DNA of 6,447 nucleotides from Rhodothermia bacterium. GTDB taxonomy: Bacteria > Bacteroidota > Rhodothermia > Balneolales > Natronogracilivirgulaceae. Under the pieces are notes generated by a model. The model did not search any database and was not told the origin of the DNA. It saw nothing but the letters and a program-made list of their open reading frames with translations. The stretch is taken from assembly GCA_007122185.1 (NCBI GenBank), contig SKUI01000074.1:1-6447 (forward strand), given 5' to 3'. Shown one piece after another: positions 1 to 6,313 of the stretch; position 1 is the stretch's first letter; every line of letters starts with the position of its first letter. The position numbers and the translations under genes were made by a program.

Positions 1-1
1 A

Positions 2-2845
2 TCACTCGCTCAGATAGTTTGCCACTACGGCAAGCAGTTCCTGCTTCTTGTACGGCTTCGACATGTAGGCGGAAAAACCTTCCGAAAGGTAGTAGTCGGC
101 ATCGCCGCGCAGGGCATGAGCCGTCAGCGCTATCACCGGTACCGATTCCATCGCGGAATTCTTCCGGATGGTTTTAAGTGTCTTGACGCCGTCCATTCCT
201 GGCCCCAGGCTGATGTCCAGCAATACCAGATCAAATGCACTTTTCTTAACTTCATCCAGTGCTTTTTCACCGGAATCGACGGAAACCACGTCATAGTGAG
301 TCCCCAGATAGACTTTCGCCACTTCCGAACTGTCAAAATCATCCTCAACTACAAGAATGCGCGGTGTCTGACCGGTTAGCTTTACAGACGGCTGGTGCAG
401 TTTCATTTCAGGCTGTTCGCGATTCGGTCCGTCAGATACCTTGAGCGGAATACGAAGTGAAAACGTGGATCCTTCCCCTTTTTTGCTCTGCACCGAGATG
501 GATCCCCCTATGATCTTGGCCAGTTTCCTGCTGATGGTGAGCCCCAGGCCGGTTCCCTCATACTTGCGGGAATATCCGGAGCTCTCCTGCTGGAACTCAT
601 CGAAGACCCGGGGCAGGAATTCCGTGGATATGCCGATTCCTGTATCTCTCACGTGAACCAGGACCCACTCGTCGAGCAGATCCCTCTCGGTCGTCACCGA
701 CACTTCCACAAATCCCGCATCGGTATATTTGATGGCGTTGGACAGCAGATTGTACATGATCCGTCCGAACAATTGCCGGTCGATATCCACGTACAACTCC
801 GCCATCTTGCATTTCACCTCCAGGCCAAGATCCTTGTGAGTGGCGGGACGGGCATGAAGATTGACATTGCGTTTGATCTCATCGATGATATTGGTCCGTT
901 CCGGCTGCACCCTTACCTTGTCCGCCTCAAGCTTGACCAGATCCAGAACCGACTCGATCGTCTCCATCAATCTCTGTCCGCTGGCGGAAATCCGCGCAGC
1001 CATATCACGGCTTTCCCCTTCCGGAAGTTCGGATTCCAGAATGGTTGCAAAGCCGAGGATGCCCGTGAGCGGAGTGCGCATTTCATGGCTCATATTGGCC
1101 AGCAGCGCTGTTTTCACCCTGCTCATGGCCTCGGCGGTATCCCTTGCGCGGATCAGCTCTTCCTGAAACCGTTTGCGATCGGATATATCCCTTGAGTTGA
1201 TTACAACACCAGCTATCGATGGTTCCCCTGTCAGGTTGGTGCCGATCGATTCCAGATGGATATACTTCCCGTTTTTATGACGGAAACGGCACTCAACAAT
1301 CATCTCCTCTTCCGAGTGCTGCAGCATTTTCTGAAACACGCTGCGCAGCTCGGCCATATCTTCATTGTGGACAAAATCAAAGACCGATTTTTCCTGCATC
1401 TCTTCCTCTGCATAACCGAGCGTTTTCTTTACGGAGGGCGCCACGTATAGGAAATGCCCGTCACGGTCAATAACCGTGATCACATCGGAACTCTTCTGGA
1501 TCAAAGTACGAAACCGTTTTTCACTGTTGCGCAGCAGCTCCTCGGTACGGGCCCGGACCATATAAGCCGATACCAGTTCCACCATCAATGAGAGCGAATG
1601 GACTTCCAGTTCGTTAAACTTATCCCTGGGCTCCGGCCAGTAGATACTGACTACTCCGATATATCCTGTTTCCCTGGACTGAAAGGGGAAAAGTGCTACG
1701 GATCCGACACCGTCGCTCTTCATCAGCTCTCGATGCTCTGCGGCCTCCTGCGGCAGGGAATCAACGTTGGCGAACAACAGTGCTTCACCGCTGGTTGCCT
1801 GCCCTTTCCACCAGTCACCGCAAAGATGACTGCACGAATTATTTGCGGATGAAGTGGCTCCTTCATCCGGACTAACCCAGGAAAAGCGTTCCTCCACGCC
1901 TTCAGAATTTCCATTATTAGACGGATAGATACAGAGACAGGCTTTGTCAGCCTGAACCGACTCCGCCATAATTCCCAGAACGGCTCGGATATCGGGAGGT
2001 GCATCCTCTATAAGCCGGGTGCGGATCTCATTGATGACATTTTCGAATTGTTTGCGGATGCGGGTGGTCCGTGCATGCTTCCGTTCCCTGCGAATATCGC
2101 GCAACACCGCAACCACGCCCGCTGTTTTCCCCTGGTCATCTACAATGGCAGCCAGTGATCCGTTAACAGGAATGTATTCCTGATTATTTCCGGCGAGCAA
2201 ACATTCCGCAGGTAGGTACCAGCGGTCCGCCTTGTCCATCAGCTCCTCACCGGTCCAGACGATCGGCCGGGCATCTTTCTCGCTTGCCAGCTTCATCACA
2301 TCCTGCAGTTTTTGCCCCGGCAAGACGTCGCTTTCCACTCCCAGCAGCATTTCGGCGACCGGGTTCGCATATGTTATGGTCAGATCGCGGCTGGTGGCTA
2401 TGACCGCATCCCCGATATTCTTCAGCGTCGTGGAAAGCAGCCGCTCGCTCCTGTTGATCTCAAGCTGTTTCTCGTGTTTGTAGAGCGCCATCTCGATGGC
2501 CGAGCGTATCTCATTTTCGCTGAATGGCTTGTGGATGTAGCCATACGGACCGGTTGTCTTGGCCCGGTCTATTGTGTGTGGATCGGAGTGCGCCGTTACG
2601 TAAACAATCGGGATAATATGCTTTTTCAGGATCTCCCTTGCGGCCTCAATACCGTCCATCTGGCTGCCCAGGTGAATATCCATCAGTATCAGGTCCGGCT
2701 GCTCCTCAAGTGCTATCCGTATGGCATCCGCAGCATTTCCCGCAGGTCCGACAGAAGTATAGTTCATTCGCTCAAGGCCTGCGCAAATACTGTGGGCCAC
2801 AATCATTTCGTCTTCTACTACCAGAATTCTCTTTTTGTCTGGCAT
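2..2845 (-). CDS. Hybrid sensor histidine kinase/response regulator (REC-PAS-GAF-PAS-HisKA-HATPase-REC)
   Basis: This is a complete 947-residue cytosolic phosphorelay kinase; no membrane helix or signal peptide is visible. Domains in order: receiver (about 5-120; acidic E11/D12, phospho-acceptor D56, T84, K106), PAS (132-256), GAF (278-435), PAS (440-562), HisKA (577-643, phospho-acceptor H587 in SHEMRTPL), HATPase_c (690-802; N-box N703, G1 box DTGIG at 734-738, F box around 748-751, G2 box GTGLGL at 764-769) and a second receiver (829-945; E834/D835, phospho-acceptor D877, T908, K930). All catalytic residues are present, so it should autophosphorylate H587 and pass phosphate to D877 or to a separate partner. 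The leading receiver suggests upstream input from another kinase. The GAF domain holds a Cys-rich patch. No DNA-binding output domain exists, so a downstream regulator must lie elsewhere. The ATG at 2845 has no convincing ribosome site, but the receiver begins immediately after it, which fixes the start. The stop lies at the window edge. The signal sensed is not known. Confidence 0.96.
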   Translation of the reverse strand: MPDKKRILVVEDEMIVAHSICAGLERMNYTSVGPAGNAADAIRIALEEQPDLILMDIHLGSQMDGIEAAREILKKHIIPIVYVTAHSDPHTIDRAKTTGPYGYIHKPFSENEIRSAIEMALYKHEKQLEINRSERLLSTTLKNIGDAVIATSRDLTITYANPVAEMLLGVESDVLPGQKLQDVMKLASEKDARPIVWTGEELMDKADRWYLPAECLLAGNNQEYIPVNGSLAAIVDDQGKTAGVVAVLRDIRRERKHARTTRIRKQFENVINEIRTRLIEDAPPDIRAVLGIMAESVQADKACLCIYPSNNGNSEGVEERFSWVSPDEGATSSANNSCSHLCGDWWKGQATSGEALLFANVDSLPQEAAEHRELMKSDGVGSVALFPFQSRETGYIGVVSIYWPEPRDKFNELEVHSLSLMVELVSAYMVRARTEELLRNSEKRFRTLIQKSSDVITVIDRDGHFLYVAPSVKKTLGYAEEEMQEKSVFDFVHNEDMAELRSVFQKMLQHSEEEMIVECRFRHKNGKYIHLESIGTNLTGEPSIAGVVINSRDISDRKRFQEELIRARDTAEAMSRVKTALLANMSHEMRTPLTGILGFATILESELPEGESRDMAARISASGQRLMETIESVLDLVKLEADKVRVQPERTNIIDEIKRNVNLHARPATHKDLGLEVKCKMAELYVDIDRQLFGRIMYNLLSNAIKYTDAGFVEVSVTTERDLLDEWVLVHVRDTGIGISTEFLPRVFDEFQQESSGYSRKYEGTGLGLTISRKLAKIIGGSISVQSKKGEGSTFSLRIPLKVSDGPNREQPEMKLHQPSVKLTGQTPRILVVEDDFDSSEVAKVYLGTHYDVVSVDSGEKALDEVKKSAFDLVLLDISLGPGMDGVKTLKTIRKNSAMESVPVIALTAHALRGDADYYLSEGFSAYMSKPYKKQELLAVVANYLSE

Positions 2846-2852
2846 GAACTTG

Positions 2853-2880
2853 TTGTAAAGGGAAAATGTGTGTATAGTAA
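2853..2880 (+). promoter_or_regulatory. Weak candidate promoter for the membrane phosphatase gene
   Basis: On the plus strand TTGTAA (2853-2858) is followed after 16 bp by TAGTAA (2875-2880); a better -10 word, TATAGT, lies at 2873-2878 but with only a 14-bp spacer. The -10 region overlaps the -10 of the divergent kinase promoter. If both are real, the two polymerases would compete for the same DNA. Support is only by eye. Confidence 0.25.
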
Positions 2881-2898
2881 ATAGGTATCAGCGGTCAA
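2871..2898 (-). promoter_or_regulatory. Candidate sigma70-like promoter for the hybrid kinase gene
   Basis: On the minus strand a TTGACC -35 element (2893-2898) is followed after 16 bp by a TATACA -10 element (2871-2876). This matches the TTGACA/TATAAT consensus at 5 and 4 positions of 6. Transcription would begin about 20 nt before the ATG at 2845. The elements are seen; the function is inferred, and the housekeeping sigma factor of this lineage may prefer a different consensus. Confidence 0.45.
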
Positions 2899-2931
2899 TA
2901 TACGCCATTTTACAACACACTGAAACGATAT

Positions 2932-5421
2932 TTGAAACAAGCCGGAAAATGTTACGTGGCTGACTCACCCCGAAAATACAGCTGGCTGCTCGTCCCTGCA
3001 TTTGCAGGATTGCTGCTTTTTCTGCTGCTCATGCCCTGGTCGCACCCGCCGGCCGACCTGACCGGTCTGGCCGATACGGAAGAGGTCATCAGGGAGTCGC
3101 GCCGGTTTCTCGTACATTCCGGCATCGATCCCGGAGAGCTGCAGCCCTTTGTCGTATTTCGCACCAATGACGAACTGCTTGACCGCCAGGTGGCGCACTT
3201 CGGCAAAAGAAAACTGTCCGGATTCATCCGCAACGGATTACTGCGGTTCATCCCCTCTTATTACTGGCAAGTCAAGTGGATCGACACGGGTGATCATGAG
3301 GATGTCGCCATCACCATGGAAAGCTACCTACAACCTTTCGGAGCCACCATATTCCGGACAGTACACGCGCCCGATGCCGCACTTGTCCGCTTTCATACGG
3401 AAAACAGGAGTGCGGCCGACTTCCGCCTGCCGGACCGCCCGCCGTCCCTCTCGCTTCCGGAAAACCCGGAATACCAGGACCTGAAACCGGTACTGCGGGG
3501 CTCGGTTTGGGACAACTACCTTATGAGTGTGGACTCCACCTACTACTCGGAACAGTACGATGAACGCCTTTTCAACGCCGTCCTCGTACCGCCGGCCGAG
3601 ATATTTGAACATGCCACACGGGTGACTGTCTCCCTGAATACGGACGGACAACTGCATCAGATCAGTCAGCAAGTAATTATCAGCGGACAACCTGCCACCG
3701 AAGCCGGCACACCCGGCGAGTTCCTCCGCGGGATCTTCTTCATTCTTGTCCTGCTTCTTCTGATCACGCTCTTTGTAAGGCGAATATTTCACCGTCTGGT
3801 GGATGTGCACAGCGCCACAATTTACGGCAGCGTTGCAGCCATCCTGTTTCTGCTGCATATGCTTCTCATACTGTTCCAAAGCTCCGCTCTTTCCTTTATC
3901 GACCAGCAGATTCTGCAGATTCTTGCCATGATGCTCATCATGGTCATTGTCTCCGTCTTTTTCGGAATTTTTATCTTCATGCTGACCGGACTCGGGGAAT
4001 CACTCAGCCGCGAAATATGGCCGGATAAAATCACCAGCATCTCGCTGCTGCGGTTGGGATACCTCAACAGCAGCTCCCTGGGTAATTCCGCGGCTGCCGG
4101 GGTATTGGGATCTTTCATCTACCTCGGACTGGCCGCACTCATGTATACGCTGTCCGACCACAGCTATCTCAATCCGCTGGAAGGGCAGCTGTTCTATGCC
4201 GACAGCTACTTTTTTCCCGTCTGGCAAATCATGGCGCTAAGCCTGTTCTGGGCTACCCTCATCACCATCGGCATCTATGCATGTCTTGTATCATGGATAG
4301 GAATCAACTGGAAAAACACTGTGCTGCTCCTGATAAGTGGCGGTATCATATTCACCCTGCTTTCATCCCACCACGTCAGCACACCCGATTCCCCGCTTAT
4401 TTTCGCATTCTGGCTTATTCCCGGAATGGCAGCCACCTGGTTTTTCCTGCGCCATGACCTGCTTGCCCAGTTTATCGCCATTTTTGTATTCATTTCCCTC
4501 TGGAATACCGTGGATGGCAGGGTAATTCCAGGCTCTCCTGATGCGTGGCTGGCATGGTCGTTCGTCGGCCTGGCCGGGCTCCTGCTTGCCGGCGGAATCG
4601 GGTTGGCCAAATACGGCAAGCGTCATGGCCACCTTCCGGAACTCACACCCGCATATATCTTCGAGATCGCACGGGAACAGCGGGTGGAAAGGGAGCTGGA
4701 AATCGCCCGGCAGGTTCACCAGTCGTTCCTCCCCGTCGACCTTCCCAAACTCGAGGGATTGGAAGTGGCTGCCAGTTGCCATGCCGCATTTGATGTCGGC
4801 GGTGACTATTACGACGTGATCCCGATTGACGACCACCGAATGGCATTTGTAGTGGGTGATGTGAGCGGCAAGGGCATCCAGGCCGCCTTCTTCATGACCA
4901 TGGTCAAAGGCATATTCCAAAGCCTGGTGAAAGAAATACCGGAACCGGTTCCGCTCCTTACCCGTATCAATCGACTCTTCTACGACAATGCCCGCCGCGG
5001 CAGTTTCATTTCCATTTGCTATGGCCTGCTGGATGTGCGGGATAATACACTCAGATACGCCCGGGCCGGACACAACCCGGCCATTTATCTTCACAGACAG
5101 GAGCAAAAAGCGGAATTGCTTCGCTCGGGTGGACTGGCTCTCGGTCTTACACGAAATGATGACTTTGAGCAGAGCCTTACTGAAGTAACCACCAAAATGG
5201 CCCCGGAAGACACGCTCATCTTCTACACTGACGGGGTAACGGAAGCACTCAATCCATCCGGGGAAATGTATGGGGAAGAGCGGCTTTTCAGTGAAGCTTC
5301 AAAACATCACAACCTCTCCGCGCAGCAGATGCTCGATCAGCTTACGGCGTCGGTAACCCGCTACGCCGCAAACGTTCCACTTAACGACGACATGACCATG
5401 GTCGTGGTGCGCAAGGTGTGA
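2932..5421 (+). CDS. Membrane-bound SpoIIE/RsbU-type PP2C serine/threonine phosphatase with a polytopic sensor region
   Basis: This 829-residue protein should remove phosphate from Ser/Thr of a protein substrate, classically a STAS-domain anti-sigma antagonist. A first helix (about 17-35) is followed by an ectodomain (36-262) and nine more hydrophobic segments near 264-282, 296-316, 325-352, 388-406, 429-453, 461-478, 488-506, 509-524 and 540-559. Ten helices place the C-terminus in the cytoplasm. A coiled-coil-like linker (578-600, ending QSFLP) leads into the catalytic domain (600-829), which has DVGGDYYD (621-628), GDVSGKG (642-648), AGHNP (712-716), YTDGVTEA (765-772) and NDDMT (818-822). 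Metal-binding aspartates D625, D643, D767 and D820 are all retained, so activity is expected. The membrane half resembles a degenerate CPBP/Rce1-like fold (see findings). The TTG at 2932 gives the longest frame but has no ribosome site. GTG at 2956, with GGA at 2944-2946 upstream, would shorten the N-terminus by eight residues and is equally plausible. The gene is divergent from the hybrid kinase. Confidence 0.93.
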   Translation: MKQAGKCYVADSPRKYSWLLVPAFAGLLLFLLLMPWSHPPADLTGLADTEEVIRESRRFLVHSGIDPGELQPFVVFRTNDELLDRQVAHFGKRKLSGFIRNGLLRFIPSYYWQVKWIDTGDHEDVAITMESYLQPFGATIFRTVHAPDAALVRFHTENRSAADFRLPDRPPSLSLPENPEYQDLKPVLRGSVWDNYLMSVDSTYYSEQYDERLFNAVLVPPAEIFEHATRVTVSLNTDGQLHQISQQVIISGQPATEAGTPGEFLRGIFFILVLLLLITLFVRRIFHRLVDVHSATIYGSVAAILFLLHMLLILFQSSALSFIDQQILQILAMMLIMVIVSVFFGIFIFMLTGLGESLSREIWPDKITSISLLRLGYLNSSSLGNSAAAGVLGSFIYLGLAALMYTLSDHSYLNPLEGQLFYADSYFFPVWQIMALSLFWATLITIGIYACLVSWIGINWKNTVLLLISGGIIFTLLSSHHVSTPDSPLIFAFWLIPGMAATWFFLRHDLLAQFIAIFVFISLWNTVDGRVIPGSPDAWLAWSFVGLAGLLLAGGIGLAKYGKRHGHLPELTPAYIFEIAREQRVERELEIARQVHQSFLPVDLPKLEGLEVAASCHAAFDVGGDYYDVIPIDDHRMAFVVGDVSGKGIQAAFFMTMVKGIFQSLVKEIPEPVPLLTRINRLFYDNARRGSFISICYGLLDVRDNTLRYARAGHNPAIYLHRQEQKAELLRSGGLALGLTRNDDFEQSLTEVTTKMAPEDTLIFYTDGVTEALNPSGEMYGEERLFSEASKHHNLSAQQMLDQLTASVTRYAANVPLNDDMTMVVVRKV

Positions 5422-5450
5422 GCAATTCCGGGACAAGCCGATCAGGTTTT

Positions 5451-5470
5451 ACCGGCCAGGTACTGCCGGT
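5451..5470. terminator. Small GC hairpin between convergent genes, possible weak bidirectional terminator
   Basis: ACCGGC (5451-5456) and GCCGGT (5465-5470) form a perfect 6-bp stem with an 8-nt loop in the 76-bp gap between two convergent stop codons. Neither strand has a T-run after the stem, so it is not a canonical intrinsic terminator. Position is the main argument for a role in transcript ending or 3' protection. Confidence 0.3.
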
Positions 5471-5497
5471 TGGATCAGACTGATAGAAGCCTCTTAC

Positions 5498-6103
5498 TCA
5501 ATTTCGGGGTAGCAAGACCTTGTCGATGGCGTGGATGGCACCGTTCGTGGCAACCACATCGGCCGCAACGAGTATTGCGCCACCTACAGAGATACCCTGT
5601 TCATGATGCTCGACCTTGAACACGGTCCCTTCGAACGTAGGAATATTGTCGACAGCTGCCAGATTTTCGGAAAGCATGGTGCCGGAACTGATGTGCGCGC
5701 GAAGCACGTCCCTCAGTTCATCGGGGTTTTCAAGCAATCCTTGCATAACCTCTTCCGGCAACTCATTGAAAGCCTGGTTAGTCGGGGCAAAAATGGTGAA
5801 CGGACCTTCCTCTCGTAAAATCTCATCCAAACCTGTTTCTACAATCAGGGTGTGGAAATATTGAATCTGAGCAAATTGGGAAGCAGATTCAACAATATCC
5901 ATATCCGTCTCCATCTGTGCTTTGACAGCCGGACTCACAAGCAGCATCAACGCCAGAACCAGACCGAATTTCCTCGAGAATCGACTTGCAATACTGACTT
6001 CCTTCGCTGCACCCTGCTTTTTTACTGCTCCGGTACCACAGGCGCAGGATGGATGGATTGCCTTAAACTTCTTTTTGACATTGTGTTTTTCGGAACCTGA
6101 CAT
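5498..6103 (-). CDS. Exported fasciclin (FAS1) domain protein
   Basis: This 201-residue protein carries a single FAS1 domain (about 68-200), the beta-rich fold found in secreted or surface proteins linked to adhesion or matrix binding. The H1-type motif is FTIFAPTNQAF (102-112), the mid-domain LRAHI (134-138) corresponds to the usual YH region, and the H2-type motif is NGAIHAIDKVLLP (187-199). A hydrophobic segment (47-60) ending VKA-Q suggests signal-peptidase cleavage near 62/63. No lipobox or sorting tail is seen, so a free periplasmic or secreted protein is likely. Odd point: about 45 polar, basic residues precede the hydrophobic core and include C20-A-C22, far longer than a normal signal n-region. 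The ATG at 6103 is supported by AAGGAA a few bases upstream, and no ATG, GTG or TTG start lies in frame between the extension and the hydrophobic core. It is convergent with the phosphatase gene and divergent from the dehydrogenase. Family assignment is firm; the ligand is unknown. Confidence 0.92.
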   Translation of the reverse strand: MSGSEKHNVKKKFKAIHPSCACGTGAVKKQGAAKEVSIASRFSRKFGLVLALMLLVSPAVKAQMETDMDIVESASQFAQIQYFHTLIVETGLDEILREEGPFTIFAPTNQAFNELPEEVMQGLLENPDELRDVLRAHISSGTMLSENLAAVDNIPTFEGTVFKVEHHEQGISVGGAILVAADVVATNGAIHAIDKVLLPRN

Positions 6104-6107
6104 AATC

Positions 6108-6113
6108 TTCCTT
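6108..6113 (-). promoter_or_regulatory. Ribosome binding site of the fasciclin gene
   Basis: On the minus strand AAGGAA lies 4 nt before the ATG at 6103. It supports the upstream start and hence the long N-terminal extension of the fasciclin protein. Confidence 0.6.
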
Positions 6114-6302
6114 TTTTATTTTATGGTATGTAATAATAATAACAACCCTCCTTTCAGAGCGTTCGAAAACAGCAAATTTTCATCTTATTTTACATGTTTT
6201 CATGCTCAAAACAGCTCAGGTCACCGGTTAAAAAGGGTGAAGCGGACCCGAATATTTGGTATTATATCCCATGCGATAAATCCTCCATGCAACCCTCAAG
6301 TC

Positions 6303-6306
6303 AAGG
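6303..6306 (+). promoter_or_regulatory. Ribosome binding site of the dehydrogenase gene
   Basis: AAGG lies 7 nt before the ATG at 6314. It favours this start over the in-frame ATG at 6287, which has no ribosome site and would add nine residues not expected in the family. Confidence 0.65.
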
Positions 6307-6313
6307 TAAATCC

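Larger units (their letters stand above)
2851..2917. repeat. Perfect 9-bp inverted repeat bracketing the divergent promoters
   Basis: TGTTGTAAA at 2851-2859 is repeated as its exact reverse complement, TTTACAACA, at 2909-2917. The 49-bp interval contains the candidate promoter elements. The same word therefore reads toward each gene, roughly 65-80 bp upstream of each start codon. It could be a pair of operator half-sites for a shared regulator; the left arm also overlaps the weak plus-strand -35 word. The repeat is seen directly; its role is inference. Confidence 0.5.
6104..6313. other. AT-rich divergent spacer between the fasciclin and dehydrogenase genes
   Basis: These 210 bp hold the control regions of both flanking genes. 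A short TAA run lies near 6131-6142. TATTAT at 6260-6265 is a possible -10 for the dehydrogenase but has no good -35 partner at 17 bp. For the fasciclin gene, TTGTTA and TAAAAT words with a 16-bp gap occur on the minus strand, but a start from them would cut off the ribosome site. I cannot assign a confident promoter in either direction. No convincing coding frame, riboswitch or RNA gene is visible. Confidence 0.5.

Noticed and set aside
653..1195. 180-codon plus-strand frame opposite the HisKA/HATPase region
   Set aside because: Shadow of the highly conserved kinase core; no start signal or protein motif.
2312..2884. 190-codon plus-strand frame opposite the kinase N-terminus and reaching into the promoter region
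   Set aside because: It overlaps the conserved receiver and PAS coding sequence on the other strand, has no family features, and runs into the divergent promoter.
4363..5106. Long antisense open frame (247 codons) opposite the phosphatase
   Set aside because: It lies wholly inside a gene with intact catalytic motifs, shows no recognisable domain or ribosome site, and its composition is what the opposite-strand codon bias would give.
5474..5484. ATCAG-A-CTGAT inverted repeat after the phosphatase gene
   Set aside because: The one-base centre cannot form a hairpin loop and there is no T-run, so it is not a terminator.
6124..6153. Minus-strand AAGGAGG (6147-6153) followed by a TTG and four TTA leucine codons, resembling a leucine leader peptide
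   Set aside because: Only one base separates the ribosome-site word from the TTG, the peptide would be nine residues, no attenuator hairpin follows, and the downstream gene is a fasciclin protein unrelated to leucine synthesis.
6166..6215. Direct repeat AAAACAGC at 6166-6173 and 6208-6215, 42 bp apart (about four helical turns)
   Set aside because: An 8-bp match in a 210-bp AT-rich spacer is not unlikely by chance, and no promoter could be placed relative to it.
6287..6313. Upstream in-frame ATG for the dehydrogenase
   Set aside because: It lacks a ribosome site and adds nine low-information residues, whereas the ATG at 6314 has AAGG at good spacing and matches the usual family N-terminus.
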